From Streptococcus sobrinus DSM 20742 = ATCC 33478 (GTDB lineage Bacteria > Bacillota > Bacilli > Lactobacillales > Streptococcaceae), in the NCBI RefSeq assembly GCF_000686605.1, contig NZ_JMLC01000001.1, forward strand, positions 149,872 through 213,871: a stretch of DNA of 64,000 bases, read 5' to 3'. Within the stretch, counting starts at the first letter, position 1. Each line of letters begins with the position of its first letter. This document shows, piece by piece, positions 43,072 through 51,884 of the stretch. The position numbers were made by a program, and so were the translations under genes. Under the pieces are notes generated by a model that worked only from the letters and a program-made list of their open reading frames with translations, did no database searches and was not told where the DNA came from.

Positions 43072-43209
43072 GATACTTTCGCCAAAGTGGTATTATTAGA
43101 GATAAGTTTACTTATCGCTAATAACGGGAATCTTGAGACCTAGGCTCAAGATTTAGCAATGAAACTCCGTTAGGAGTTTGCTTGCATCCGCACTTTTTAA
43201 GAAAGTATC
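43072..43209 (+). repeat. Cloverleaf-type repeat, copy 3
   Basis: It begins GATACTTTCGCCAAAGTGG and ends CCGCACTTTTT then AAGAAAGTATC. Arms: TTATTAG-GATAAG/CTTATCGCTAATAA, AATCTTGAG/CTCAAGATT around ACCTAGG, AAACTCC/GGAGTTT. Compared with copy 2, several arm changes are compensated on the opposite side. It occupies part of the 525-base gap between rpsU and mscL; the remainder shows no gene. Confidence 0.85.
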
Positions 43210-43250
43210 AAAATTGTAAAGTTCTTATTTTAACTCAGTTTAAGGGCAAC

Positions 43251-43275
43251 AAAAAAGACCTCAGAACGAGATCTC
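43251..43275 (-). terminator. mscL terminator
   Basis: On the minus strand AGATCTCG pairs with TGAGGTCT and is followed by six T. Confidence 0.75.
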
Positions 43276-43285
43276 GCTAGCTTGC

Positions 43286-43666
43286 TTATTTTTCCTTAGC
43301 CAAGAGGTCACGGATTTCAGCAAGTAATTCTTCTTGAGTTGGAGCAGCAGGAGTATCGTCTTCCTCCTCTTTTTTACCACGTTTCATGGCTGTGTTAGCA
43401 GCCTTGACAACGAAGAAGAGGGTTGTCCCAACGATAAGGAAGTTGAGGACAGCTGCCAAGAAGTTACCATAAGCGATACCGTTCCATGACAGGCTGGCAA
43501 TGTTTTTAACACCAAGAGCACTAACGAGTGGGTTAAGGATTACTGGTGTGATAACGTCAGATACCAAAGAGGTAACGATGGCGTTGAATGCAGCCCCAAT
43601 AACAACGGCAACAGCTAGGTCAAGGACATCGCCCTTAAACAAAAATTCTTTAAGTTCTTTAATCAT
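43286..43666 (-). CDS. mscL: Large-conductance mechanosensitive channel
   Basis: A 126-residue pore-forming channel that opens at high membrane tension to release osmolytes. The start ATG 43666 gives MIKELKEFLFKGDVLDLAVA, the family N-terminus; an upstream extension of the frame is rejected. TM1 is about 15-45 (AVAVVIGAAFNAIVTSLVSD, gate region), the loop is short, TM2 is about 68-92 (NFLAAVLNFLIVGTTLFFVV), and the cytoplasmic helix ends in TQEELLAEIRDLLAKEK. AAAGGAAA lies upstream at a rather long distance. It is monocistronic. Confidence 0.95.
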   Translation of the reverse strand: MIKELKEFLFKGDVLDLAVAVVIGAAFNAIVTSLVSDVITPVILNPLVSALGVKNIASLSWNGIAYGNFLAAVLNFLIVGTTLFFVVKAANTAMKRGKKEEEDDTPAAPTQEELLAEIRDLLAKEK

Positions 43667-43830
43667 TAAAAATGAATTTCCTTTCAAAATACTTCCTGAC
43701 CAGTATAACGGATAAGAAGCAGTCAAGTCAAGGGATTTGACCAGAAACTTTGATTGTTATAAGTATTTAATCCTCTTGTTATACTTAGAAAGAGAGATTA
43801 TCTCAATATTTTACAATCTCTGGCCAAACA

Positions 43831-43839
43831 TGCTATAAT
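43831..43839 (+). promoter_or_regulatory. Extended -10 promoter of dnaG-rpoD
   Basis: TGC-TATAAT with TATAAT at 43834-43839, about 45 bases before the dnaG start. Confidence 0.65.
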
Positions 43840-43884
43840 AAGAGGTAAAACTAAAATGGTATGCTTTGCTTGGGAGGTGATGGT

Positions 43885-45678
43885 TTGGCCCTTGATAAAT
43901 CAGTCATTGCTGAGATTAAGAATAATGTCAATATTGTTGATGTCATTGGCGAAGTGGTCAAGCTGACCAAGTCGGGTCGAAATTATCTAGGCCTCTGTCC
44001 CTTTCACCAGGAAAAGACGCCGTCTTTTAATGTTATTGAGGATAAACAGTTCTTCCATTGCTTTGGCTGTGGTAAATCCGGTGATGTTTTCAAATTTCTT
44101 GAAGAGTACCGGAATATCACCTTCATGGAGAGCGTCAAGATTCTTTCTGAGAGGATTGGGATGGATTTGGCCATTGAAACACCGAGCCAGCCCCAGACTC
44201 GTCAGAATCCGCATCAGAAACTTTTTGATATCAATCAGGACGCTAGTAAGTTCTATCAGGCTGTTTTGAAGACCACCAAGGTAGGGGAGCAGGCTCGCCA
44301 GTATCTCTATCAGCGGGGCTTGGATGACCAGATGATTGATTATTTCAAGATTGGTCTAGCGCCTGATGAGAGCAACTACCTTTATCAAAGCCTGTCGCCT
44401 CGCTATGATGAAGATACTATTCTCAATTCTGGCCTCTTTAACCTATCCGAAGCGGGTTCGATTTTCGACAGTTTTCGCAATCGGATTATTTTTCCCTTGA
44501 CGGATGAAAATGGCCATGTGATTGGCTTTTCGGGTCGAATTTGGACCCAGGCTGACCAGGAACGTAAGGAAGCTAAGTATAAAAATACTCGGGCAACCAC
44601 CATTTTTAATAAGTCCTACGAGCTCTATCATCTCGACAAGGCCAAGCCGGTCATGACTAAGAGCCATGAAGTCTATCTGATGGAAGGCTTTATGGATGTT
44701 ATTGCGGCTTATCGGGCGGGCATCGAAAATGCAGTTGCCTCCATGGGGACGGCCTTGACAGCAGAGCATGTCAAGCATCTGAAAAAATTTACCAAGAAGG
44801 TTATTTTGACCTATGATGGTGACAATGCTGGTCAGAATGCCATCGCCAAGTCGCTGGATATTTTGCAGGATTTGACCGTCGAGATTGTTCGGATTCCCAA
44901 TCAGATGGATCCTGATGAGTTTATCAAGGCCAATTCGGCAGAAGAATTAGTCAAACTTCTGACCCAATCACGGATTTCTAGCACCGAGTTTTGGATTCAG
45001 TATCTGAAACCGGAAAATGTTGATAATCTGCAAACCGAGATTGCCTATGTTGAGCGAATTTCTAGGATTATTGCTGGGGTGACTTCTATTACCGCTCAAA
45101 ACACCTATATCAATATGGTGGCTGAGAGTCTACCGGACTTTGATTATTTGCAGGTGGAACAGTCGGTCAATAATGAGCGCCTAAAGTTACGAGCAAGTGC
45201 TGGAAATCAACAGGTTGATGAGCTTAGACAGAGTTCAGCCCCGCTTTTAACAGAACTTCCTGCCAGCAAGACCTTGACAGCTATTCAAAGGGCTGAAAAT
45301 CAACTTTTTTACCGCCTGCTCCAGTATGATTATCTGCTCAACGAGTTCCGCAATCGGGACGATTTTGCCTTTGAAAGTCCGCAACTGGAGAGCCTCTATC
45401 AGATTTTATGCCAGAAGGGTGAAATCGCTGACTTGGATTTGGCGCAGATGGCAGATGATTTGCGACAAGCTTATTACAGTGTTCAAGAGGAAGTCTTGCC
45501 TAAGGAGTTAGCTGAAGGTGAGATTGCTGGACTAGAAAGCCGGATAGAAAAGCATCGGCAGGAACAGGTGTTACGCAAACGCAGTAAGATTATTCGTGAC
45601 AGTAGCAATCACGGAGATGACAATCGAGCCATGATGGAATTGCAAGCCCTTATTGCTCAAAAAAGAAATATGGAATAG
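43885..45678 (+). CDS. dnaG: DNA primase
   Basis: A 597-residue replicative primase. I choose TTG 43885 ([14 protein letters not shown]) because GGGAGGTGAT stands just before it; the ATG at 43861 would place that SD inside the gene. The N-terminal zinc-binding domain has CPFH and CFGC about 20 residues apart. The RNA polymerase core includes the Toprim motif [15 protein letters not shown] and [12 protein letters not shown], and the C-terminal DnaB-binding domain ends near LIAQKRNME. rpoD starts eight bases after the stop, the usual macromolecular-synthesis arrangement. Confidence 0.96.
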   Translation: MALDKSVIAEIKNNVNIVDVIGEVVKLTKSGRNYLGLCPFHQEKTPSFNVIEDKQFFHCFGCGKSGDVFKFLEEYRNITFMESVKILSERIGMDLAIETPSQPQTRQNPHQKLFDINQDASKFYQAVLKTTKVGEQARQYLYQRGLDDQMIDYFKIGLAPDESNYLYQSLSPRYDEDTILNSGLFNLSEAGSIFDSFRNRIIFPLTDENGHVIGFSGRIWTQADQERKEAKYKNTRATTIFNKSYELYHLDKAKPVMTKSHEVYLMEGFMDVIAAYRAGIENAVASMGTALTAEHVKHLKKFTKKVILTYDGDNAGQNAIAKSLDILQDLTVEIVRIPNQMDPDEFIKANSAEELVKLLTQSRISSTEFWIQYLKPENVDNLQTEIAYVERISRIIAGVTSITAQNTYINMVAESLPDFDYLQVEQSVNNERLKLRASAGNQQVDELRQSSAPLLTELPASKTLTAIQRAENQLFYRLLQYDYLLNEFRNRDDFAFESPQLESLYQILCQKGEIADLDLAQMADDLRQAYYSVQEEVLPKELAEGEIAGLESRIEKHRQEQVLRKRSKIIRDSSNHGDDNRAMMELQALIAQKRNME

Positions 45679-45686
45679 AGGAAACT

Positions 45687-46796
45687 ATGGCAAGTAAAAA
45701 AACAAATACAACCTTTAACGTACAAGTTGCTGACTTTATCCGCAATCATAAGAAAGAAGGAACGGCCGTTGATGACGAAGTAACTGAAAAATTGGTCATC
45801 CCTTTCGTCCTGGATGCTGACCAAATTGATGATTTATTGGAACGCTTGACCGATGGTGGTATTTCGATTACTGACAAGGAGGGAAATCCCTCCAGCAAGT
45901 ATGTGGTTGAAGCTCCTAAGCCAGAAGAATTGACAGATGAGGAATTGCTGGGTAGCAATTCTGCCAAAGTTAATGACCCTGTCCGGATGTATCTCAAGGA
46001 AATTGGTGTGGTGCCCCTCTTGACCAACGAGGAAGAAAAAGAGCTGGCTATTGCCGCTGCAGAAGGTGACCTTATGGCCAAGCAGCGCCTAGCTGAGGCC
46101 AATTTACGTCTGGTGGTTTCCATTGCCAAGCGTTATGTTGGTCGTGGTATGCAGTTCCTTGACTTGATTCAAGAAGGGAATATGGGACTGATGAAGGCCG
46201 TTGATAAATTTGACTACTCCAAAGGTTTCAAGTTTTCGACTTATGCCACTTGGTGGATTCGCCAAGCCATCACTCGGGCCATTGCCGACCAAGCTCGGAC
46301 TATTCGGATTCCAGTCCACATGGTTGAAACCATCAATAAATTGGTGCGTGAGCAACGCAATCTTCTGCAAGAATTGGGTCAAGACCCAACACCAGAACAG
46401 ATTGCCGAGCGGATGGATATGACCCCAGACAAGGTTCGTGAAATCCTCAAGATTGCTCAAGAGCCTGTTTCTCTGGAAACTCCTATTGGGGAAGAAGATG
46501 ACAGTCATCTGGGTGATTTCATTGAAGATGAAGTCATTGAAAATCCGGTAGACTATACCACTCGGATTGTCCTGCGGGAGCAGCTCAATGAAGTCTTGGA
46601 TACTTTGACTGACCGGGAAGAAAATGTTCTCCGTCTGCGTTTCGGACTCGATGATGGCAAGATGCGGACCCTAGAAGATGTCGGAAAGGTCTTCAACGTT
46701 ACCCGTGAACGGATTCGCCAAATCGAAGCTAAGGCCCTCCGCAAACTTCGCCACCCAAGCCGCAGCAAACAACTCAAAGACTTTATGGAGGACTGA
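45687..46796 (+). CDS. rpoD: RNA polymerase primary sigma factor RpoD/SigA
   Basis: A 369-residue housekeeping sigma factor. It has a short acidic region 1.1, region 1.2 ([16 protein letters not shown]), region 2 with [20 protein letters not shown] and [17 protein letters not shown] (-10 recognition), region 3, and region 4.2 with [20 protein letters not shown] (-35 recognition). AGAGGAAACT precedes the ATG. The stop TGA lies within the first of a series of hairpins, so transcription may end there although a T-run is absent. Confidence 0.97.
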   Translation: MASKKTNTTFNVQVADFIRNHKKEGTAVDDEVTEKLVIPFVLDADQIDDLLERLTDGGISITDKEGNPSSKYVVEAPKPEELTDEELLGSNSAKVNDPVRMYLKEIGVVPLLTNEEEKELAIAAAEGDLMAKQRLAEANLRLVVSIAKRYVGRGMQFLDLIQEGNMGLMKAVDKFDYSKGFKFSTYATWWIRQAITRAIADQARTIRIPVHMVETINKLVREQRNLLQELGQDPTPEQIAERMDMTPDKVREILKIAQEPVSLETPIGEEDDSHLGDFIEDEVIENPVDYTTRIVLREQLNEVLDTLTDREENVLRLRFGLDDGKMRTLEDVGKVFNVTRERIRQIEAKALRKLRHPSRSKQLKDFMED

Positions 46797-46947
46797 TACT
46801 GTCTGGGGGACAGTATCAGGGAGACTCTCAGGAAATAAGAAAAGAGTCTCTCAATTTGGAGGTTTTTAACCGTCGCCCAGAAACCAGAGAGCGACGTTAT
46901 GGAATAGACTATCTCAGAGCACCCTCAAAAAATAAAAGAAGGGTGCT
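46795..46947 (+). repeat. Array of four hairpins after rpoD
   Basis: GATACTGTC/GACAGTATC (46795-46817), GAGACTCT/AGAGTCTC around CAGGAAATAAGAAA (46821-46850), CGTCGC/GCGACG around CCAGAAACCAGAGA (46871-46896), AGCACCCT/AGGGTGCT around CAAAAAATAAAAGA (46918-46947). Stems differ fully while the last three loops are alike. No gene lies between 46797 and 47190. Confidence 0.8.
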
Positions 46948-47049
46948 AGTCCCGCGGAGATTGCTTATCTTTTAATACTTGCGGATACTTTCCAAACCTA
47001 CAAGTTTTTGTTTATTAAATAGATGGAGTAGATGACTCATATGCCTTTA

Positions 47050-47107
47050 AGCGACAGCCAGAGAAGAGAGCCGATAATGCTCGAATATCTGGCTTAGTGA
47101 GAAGTTT
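47050..47107 (+). repeat. Dispersed 5'-leader repeat, copy 2 (before the MIP18 gene)
   Basis: It begins AGCGACAGCCAGAGAAGAGA and ends TGGCTTAGTGAGAAG, matching 3514-3568. Here AGCCAGA and TCTGGCT form a perfect outer stem over GAGAGC/GCTC. It lies about 84 bases upstream of the next start. Confidence 0.6.
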
Positions 47108-47133
47108 AGGCAAATCACCCTAGTGGTTGCCGT

Positions 47134-47168
47134 AGGAAATAAAGACATTTTAATGGTCTATTTCCTTA
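47134..47168 (+). other. Hairpin upstream of the MIP18-family gene
   Basis: AGGAAATAAAGAC pairs with GGTCTATTTCCT, with one bulge, and sits 10-20 bases before the SD AAAGGAGAAG. It could modulate initiation. Confidence 0.45.
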
Positions 47169-47190
47169 ACTTATTGAAAAGGAGAAGAAG

Positions 47191-47526
47191 ATGTCAGAGA
47201 AAAAATATACAGATGAAGAAGTTGAAAAAATCAAGGACCATATTCTGGAAGTTCTAGAAATGGTGATTGACCCTGAGTTGGGGATTGATATTGTCAACCT
47301 CGGCTTGATTTACGAGATTCGTTTTGAGGATAGTGGTCATACCGAAATTGATATGACCTTGACGACCATGGGGTGCCCCTTAGCTGACCTCTTAACCGAC
47401 CAGATTCATGATGTTATTCGGGAAGTGAAAGAGGTGACCAAGGTTGAAGTCAAACTGGTTTGGACGCCAGCTTGGACAGTTGACCGCATGAGTCGCTATG
47501 CCCGCATCGCTCTGGGAATTCGTTAG
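47191..47526 (+). CDS. MIP18/DUF59-family metal-sulfur cluster assembly protein
   Basis: A 111-residue single-domain MIP18 (DUF59, SufT/PaaD-like) protein, a group linked to maturation of iron-sulfur proteins. Core motifs are VIDPELGIDIVNLGLIYEI and TLTTMGCPLADLLTDQI, the latter carrying the conserved Cys, and it ends in WTPAWTVDRMSRYARIALGI. AAAGGAG precedes the ATG. The next gene, a glycosyltransferase, follows after 13 bases, so the two are cotranscribed; the same pairing upstream of rmlD is seen in relatives, without a known functional reason. Confidence 0.92.
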   Translation: MSEKKYTDEEVEKIKDHILEVLEMVIDPELGIDIVNLGLIYEIRFEDSGHTEIDMTLTTMGCPLADLLTDQIHDVIREVKEVTKVEVKLVWTPAWTVDRMSRYARIALGIR

Positions 47527-47539
47527 GTAGGATTGTACT

Positions 47540-48466
47540 ATGAAAAAATTGAGTATCGTTGTCCCTTGTTACAATGAAGAGGCGACCGTCCACCCTTTTT
47601 TAGCTGAGACACAAAAGGTTGAGCGGACTATGGCTGGTCAGCTGGTCTTTGACTATCTATTTGTCAATGATGGCTCTAAAGATCAGACCTTGCAGGTTTT
47701 GCGAGAGGTCAGTCAGCAGTTTGCCAATGTGCATTATCTATCCTTTTCCCGCAACTTTGGCAAGGAAGCGGCCCTTTTGGCCGGTCTGGAGGCTGCAGAT
47801 GGCGATTTAATAACCGTCATGGATGCCGATCTGCAAGATCCCCCCGAACTTTTGCAGGAGATGTATGCCAAAATTGAGGAAGGTTTTGATGTCGTTGGTA
47901 CCCGTCGGGCCGACCGCAAGGGTGAGCCGGTTTTGCGGTCTTTCTTCGCTCGAACCTTCTATTGGCTGGTCAATAAGATTTCCGATACCGAGATGGTTGA
48001 TGGAGCAAGAGATTTTCGTCTCATGACCCGTCAGGTGGTTGATAGTATTTTGGAGTTGGGTGAGGTTAATCGTTTTTCTAAGGGGCTCTTTTCATGGGTC
48101 GGTTACGATGTGACCTACCTACCCTATGAAAATCGTGAACGGGTAGCTGGAGATACCTCTTGGAATTTCTGGTCTCTCCTACGCTATTCCATAGATGGTT
48201 TCATCAATTTTTCGGAGGCCCCCCTAAATCTGGCGACTTGGGCAGGTCTAGCAAGCTTTATTTTGTCATTCTTTGCTATTATTTTTGTGGTTCTTCGTCG
48301 GTTGCTTTTTGGCGATCCTGTCAGTGGGTGGGCTTCAACCATCTCGATTATTATGTTTTTGGGAGGTTTGCAACTCTTGGCTTTGGGAATTATTGGCAAG
48401 TATATCGCTAAAATTTTCTTAGAAACCAAGAAACGACCGGTTTACATTGTTAAAGAAAAAGGGTGA
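47540..48466 (+). CDS. GtrB/YkoT-type polyprenyl-phosphate glycosyltransferase
   Basis: A 308-residue GT2-family enzyme that probably transfers a sugar from a nucleotide donor to undecaprenyl phosphate for use outside the membrane. The cytoplasmic catalytic domain has IVVPCYNEEATVHPF, DYLFVNDGSKDQT, SFSRNFGKEAALLAG and the metal-binding DADLQDPPELL; two C-terminal helices (about 230-255 and 265-290) anchor it, as in GtrB. The context just before rmlD and rgp suggests a lipid-linked sugar for polysaccharide side chains, but the sugar is not readable. The 3' end overlaps a terminator. Confidence 0.9.
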   Translation: MKKLSIVVPCYNEEATVHPFLAETQKVERTMAGQLVFDYLFVNDGSKDQTLQVLREVSQQFANVHYLSFSRNFGKEAALLAGLEAADGDLITVMDADLQDPPELLQEMYAKIEEGFDVVGTRRADRKGEPVLRSFFARTFYWLVNKISDTEMVDGARDFRLMTRQVVDSILELGEVNRFSKGLFSWVGYDVTYLPYENRERVAGDTSWNFWSLLRYSIDGFINFSEAPLNLATWAGLASFILSFFAIIFVVLRRLLFGDPVSGWASTISIIMFLGGLQLLALGIIGKYIAKIFLETKKRPVYIVKEKG

Positions 48467-48483
48467 AATTACCCCTTTTTTTT
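48456..48483 (+). terminator. Terminator overlapping the end of the glycosyltransferase gene
   Basis: AAAAAGGGTG pairs with TACCCCTTTTT and runs into eight T. Confidence 0.85.
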
Positions 48484-48570
48484 GGTAAAATGGTAAAAGA
48501 ATAGAGTTTGGCAGGGCCAGTTCTTGGCAGATTTTTGTCGATTGCCCCTGTTTCAACAAAGGAGACATCA

Positions 48571-49422
48571 ATGATTTTAATTACTGGAAGCAATGGCCAA
48601 TTGGGAACCGAATTGCGTTATTTGCTGGATGAAAGAAATGAAGAATACGTGGCTGTCGATGTAGCAGAAATGGATATCACGGATGCTGCTAAGGTGGACC
48701 AGGTCTTTGCTCAAGTGAAGCCGAGCTTAGTCTATCACTGCGCAGCCTATACCGCCGTTGATGCTGCTGAGGATGAAGGCAAGGAGTTGGATTACGCCAT
48801 CAATGTGACTGGTACTGAAAACATCGCCAAGGCTGCAGCCAAATATGGGGCTAGCTTGGTTTATATTTCGACTGACTATGTTTTTGATGGGCAAAAGCCT
48901 GTCGGTCAGGAATGGTTGGAAACTGATAAGCCAGACCCTCAGACCGAATACGGTCGCACCAAACGCCTAGGTGAAAAAGCAGTTGAAAAATATTTGGACC
49001 ATTACTACATCATTCGGACAGCCTGGGTTTTCGGTAATTACGGGAAAAATTTTGTCTTCACCATGCAAAATCTGGCCAAGACTCACCCTAAATTGACCGT
49101 CGTCAATGACCAACATGGTCGCCCAACATGGACACGTACCTTGGCTGAATTTATGACCTATGTCACCGAAAATCAAAAGGACTATGGATATTATCATCTG
49201 TCCAATGATGCTAAAGAAGATACTACTTGGTATGATTTTGCCAAGGAAATTCTCAAGGATACCGATGTTGAAGTGACCCCAGTTGATTCCAGCCAATTTC
49301 CAGCCAAGGCTAAGCGACCTTTGAATTCAACTATGAGTTTGGCTAAAACCAAAGCGACTGGTTTTGTTATTCCAACTTGGCAGGAAGCTCTGCAGGAATT
49401 TTATAAACAAGAAAAGAAATAG
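48571..49422 (+). CDS. rmlD: dTDP-4-dehydrorhamnose reductase
   Basis: A 283-residue short-chain dehydrogenase that makes dTDP-L-rhamnose, the donor for the Rgp polysaccharide. ATG 48571 follows AAAGGAGA and begins MILITGSNGQLGTELRYLL, the NADPH-binding motif; the upstream frame extension is rejected. The catalytic YxxxK is in YGRTKRLGE, with STDYVFDG before it, and RTAWVFGNYGKNFV and the C-terminal KRPLNSTMSL also fit. It has its own terminator and so is separate from rgpA. Confidence 0.96.
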   Translation: MILITGSNGQLGTELRYLLDERNEEYVAVDVAEMDITDAAKVDQVFAQVKPSLVYHCAAYTAVDAAEDEGKELDYAINVTGTENIAKAAAKYGASLVYISTDYVFDGQKPVGQEWLETDKPDPQTEYGRTKRLGEKAVEKYLDHYYIIRTAWVFGNYGKNFVFTMQNLAKTHPKLTVVNDQHGRPTWTRTLAEFMTYVTENQKDYGYYHLSNDAKEDTTWYDFAKEILKDTDVEVTPVDSSQFPAKAKRPLNSTMSLAKTKATGFVIPTWQEALQEFYKQEKK

Positions 49423-49429
49423 TCAGATG

Positions 49430-49464
49430 AAGCTTGATTCTCTCCAAGAGGGTCAGGCTTTTTT
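49430..49464 (+). terminator. rmlD terminator
   Basis: AAGCTTGA pairs with GTCAGGCTT (one mismatch) with six T after it. Confidence 0.75.
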
Positions 49465-49491
49465 GGGCTCATCGGACCGATACAGAATTCG

Positions 49492-49519
49492 TTTGACGGT
49501 CTTGGTTTGACGGTCTTGG
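49492..49519 (+). repeat. Perfect 14-bp tandem duplication
   Basis: TTTGACGGTCTTGG occurs twice in a row. It lies in the 349-base rmlD-rgpA gap, which has no gene but contains the rmlD terminator and the rgpA promoter. Confidence 0.85.
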
Positions 49520-49727
49520 TTAGTCGTACTAATTAGGTTTGGACTGTCTCTGGACTTTTATCTAATAGCATAGAAAGCAAGAGCGAAAGTTATTCTCAGG
49601 CTTGATGACTTGGAAAAGGCTTCAAAGAAGGAAAAGTCCTTAAAATCTCAAGGAAGTTTAAGGCTTCAAACTGTCTCAATAGCTTGAGAACAAATTCGCT
49701 TTATCTCTGAAATGATGGCTGGGTTTA

Positions 49728-49736
49728 TGGTATAAT
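49728..49736 (+). promoter_or_regulatory. Extended -10 promoter of the rgp operon
   Basis: TGG-TATAAT with TATAAT at 49731-49736, about 36 bases before the rgpA start; no good -35. Confidence 0.65.
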
Positions 49737-49771
49737 AGAGTGATTGTATTGCTAGAATGGAGACCTTGTGT

Positions 49772-50926
49772 ATGCAACACGTTTTTATCATTGGCAGTCG
49801 AGGCTTGCCGGCCAAGTACGGAGGCTTTGAGACCTTCGTCCAAGAGTTGGTTAAGCATCGTCAATCTGATGACCTGACTTATCATGTTGCCTGCCTCTCA
49901 GATGAGAAGACAGGTCAACACTCTAGCCACATGGGGGCTGATTGCTTTACAGTCAATCCTCCCAAACTGGGTCCTGCCCGAGTGATTGCCTACGACATTC
50001 AGGCCATCAACTACGCTCTGAAATTGATTAAGGAGCAGGCGATTGAAAGTCCCATCTTTTATATCCTCGGCAATACCATCGGAGCCTTTATTGCTCCCTT
50101 TGCCCGTAAGATTCACAAGCTGGGTGGTCAGCTCTTTGTCAATCCCGATGGTCTCGAGTGGAAGCGATCCAAGTGGTCAAGACCTGTTCAAGCCTACCTC
50201 AAGTATGCTGAGAAGGTCATGACCAAGAAGGCTGACCTGATTATTTCTGATAATCAAGGCATTGAAAGCTACATCCAGTCCAGTTACCCTTGGTCTAAGA
50301 CCACTTTTATCGCCTATGGGACGGACTTGACCGCTTCTAGTCTGACGGCTCAGTCGCCAAAGGTCCAGGACTTTTTCACTAAGTGGCAGACCCAAGAGAA
50401 GGGTTACTATCTGATTGTGGGTCGCTTCGTCCCAGAGAATAACTATGAGACCGCTATTCGAGAATTTATGGCCTCTAAGACCAAGCGAGACTTGATCATC
50501 ATCTGCAATCAGGCTGGTAATCCCTATTTTGAGGAATTGCGGCAAAAGACTGGTTTTGACCAGGAGCCCCGTGTTAAATTTGTCGGGACCGTCTACAATC
50601 GTGACCTCTTGACTTATCTACGTCAGGCTGCCTTTGCCTATATCCATGGGCATGAGGTTGGTGGGACCAATCCCGGTCTGCTAGAAGCACTAGCCCATAC
50701 CGATTTGAATCTGGTGCTGGGTGTTGACTTCAATAAAAAAGTAGCGAAGCAGACAGCCCGCTATTGGGACAAGGGACATGGTAACCTAGCAAGCCTGATT
50801 AATGAAGTGGACGGTCAAGTTGATTTTGTCCAATTGGGACGGGAAGCCCACCAGCTCATGGCTGAAAATTATACTTGGCCAAAAATTGTAGGCGAGTACG
50901 AGGAGTTGTTTTTGCATGAAAGTTAA
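49772..50926 (+). CDS. rgpA: Rhamnosyltransferase RgpA (GT4 family)
   Basis: A 384-residue glycosyltransferase of the WcaJ/Cps2T-like DUF1972-GT4 type, which adds the first rhamnose to the lipid-linked GlcNAc acceptor of the rhamnan. ATG 49772 follows GGAG at nine bases and gives MQHVFIIGSRGLPAKYGGFE; an earlier ATG at 49757 overlaps that SD. Other features are NTIGAFIAPFARKIHKLGGQ, LFVNPDGLEWKRSKW and the GT4-type acidic end HEVGGTNPGLLEAL. It overlaps rgpB by 11 bases. It starts the conserved rgpA-F order of streptococcal rhamnose polysaccharides. Confidence 0.94.
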   Translation: MQHVFIIGSRGLPAKYGGFETFVQELVKHRQSDDLTYHVACLSDEKTGQHSSHMGADCFTVNPPKLGPARVIAYDIQAINYALKLIKEQAIESPIFYILGNTIGAFIAPFARKIHKLGGQLFVNPDGLEWKRSKWSRPVQAYLKYAEKVMTKKADLIISDNQGIESYIQSSYPWSKTTFIAYGTDLTASSLTAQSPKVQDFFTKWQTQEKGYYLIVGRFVPENNYETAIREFMASKTKRDLIIICNQAGNPYFEELRQKTGFDQEPRVKFVGTVYNRDLLTYLRQAAFAYIHGHEVGGTNPGLLEALAHTDLNLVLGVDFNKKVAKQTARYWDKGHGNLASLINEVDGQVDFVQLGREAHQLMAENYTWPKIVGEYEELFLHES

Positions 50927-51875
50927 TATTCTCATGTCCACCTACAATGGGGAGCGTTTTCTTGCTCAACAGCTGGACAGCATTTTAGAGCAGACCTACA
51001 AGGATTGGACTCTCTTGATTCGCGATGACGGCTCTAGTGATAGGACCCCTGAAATCATTGCGGATTATGCTCAGAAAGACCCAAGGATTGTCTTTATCAA
51101 TCCTGACCAAAGGGAAAATCTTGGCGTTATCAAGAACTTCTATACCCTGCTCAAATACCAAGAGGCCGACTTTTATTTCTTCTGCGACCAAGATGATGTT
51201 TGGTTGCCGGAGAAGTTGGAGCTCTGCATCCAGGAAGGTCGGAAGTATCCTGCCGATAAGCCCCTCTTGGTCTATACCGACCTCAAGGTGGTCAATCAAG
51301 ATCTTGAGGTGCAACATCCCAGCATGATTCGCACCCAGTCAGGCCATGCCAACACCACGCTTTTGCAGGAATTGACGGAAAATACCGTTACTGGTGGCGT
51401 TGCCATGATTAATGGGGCAACGGCCCAAAATTGGCAGGCTCAAAATTTGAATCAGATTATCATGCATGATTGGTTTTTGGCGCTAGTAGCAGCAGCCAAG
51501 GGAAATCTGGTCTACATTGACCAGCCAACTGAGCTCTACCGCCAGCATGACAATAATGTCTTGGGAGCCAGAACCTGGTCCAAACGGATTAAGCATTGGA
51601 TCAGGCCTCACAAGCTTTTGGCCAAATACTGGTGGCTGATTGATGCCAGCCAGAAACAGGCCGGTCTCTTGCTGGATTTGGACCTAGCTCAAGAACAAAA
51701 AGAGCTGGTTGAGGCCTATGTAGGTCTCTTGAACCAGCCTTGGTCACAAAGACGGCAGACCTTGAAACAATATGGTTTTGCTAAAAATCAAGTCTTCCAT
51801 ACCTTGGTCTTTAAAACTTTAATTCTAACGAAAATCGGCTATGGTCATTACCAAAAACACGGCTATCAAGCATAG
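50916..51875 (+). CDS. rgpB: Rhamnosyltransferase RgpB (GT2 family)
   Basis: A 319-residue GT2 enzyme that extends the rhamnan backbone on the cytoplasmic face. It has ILMSTYNGERFLAQQLDSIL, LIRDDGSSDRTPEI, FFCDQDDVWLPEKL (the DxD region) and TGGVAMINGAT with MHDWFLAL further on. The start lies in the 3' end of rgpA, giving coupled translation, and rgpC starts nine bases after the stop. The length is normal for RgpB. Confidence 0.94.
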   Translation: MKVNILMSTYNGERFLAQQLDSILEQTYKDWTLLIRDDGSSDRTPEIIADYAQKDPRIVFINPDQRENLGVIKNFYTLLKYQEADFYFFCDQDDVWLPEKLELCIQEGRKYPADKPLLVYTDLKVVNQDLEVQHPSMIRTQSGHANTTLLQELTENTVTGGVAMINGATAQNWQAQNLNQIIMHDWFLALVAAAKGNLVYIDQPTELYRQHDNNVLGARTWSKRIKHWIRPHKLLAKYWWLIDASQKQAGLLLDLDLAQEQKELVEAYVGLLNQPWSQRRQTLKQYGFAKNQVFHTLVFKTLILTKIGYGHYQKHGYQA

Positions 51876-51884
51876 GAGAATCTC

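Noticed and set aside
46795..46947. Hairpins after rpoD as ordinary terminators
   Set aside because: None is followed by a T-run on the plus strand, and four in a row with related loops is not explained by termination alone.
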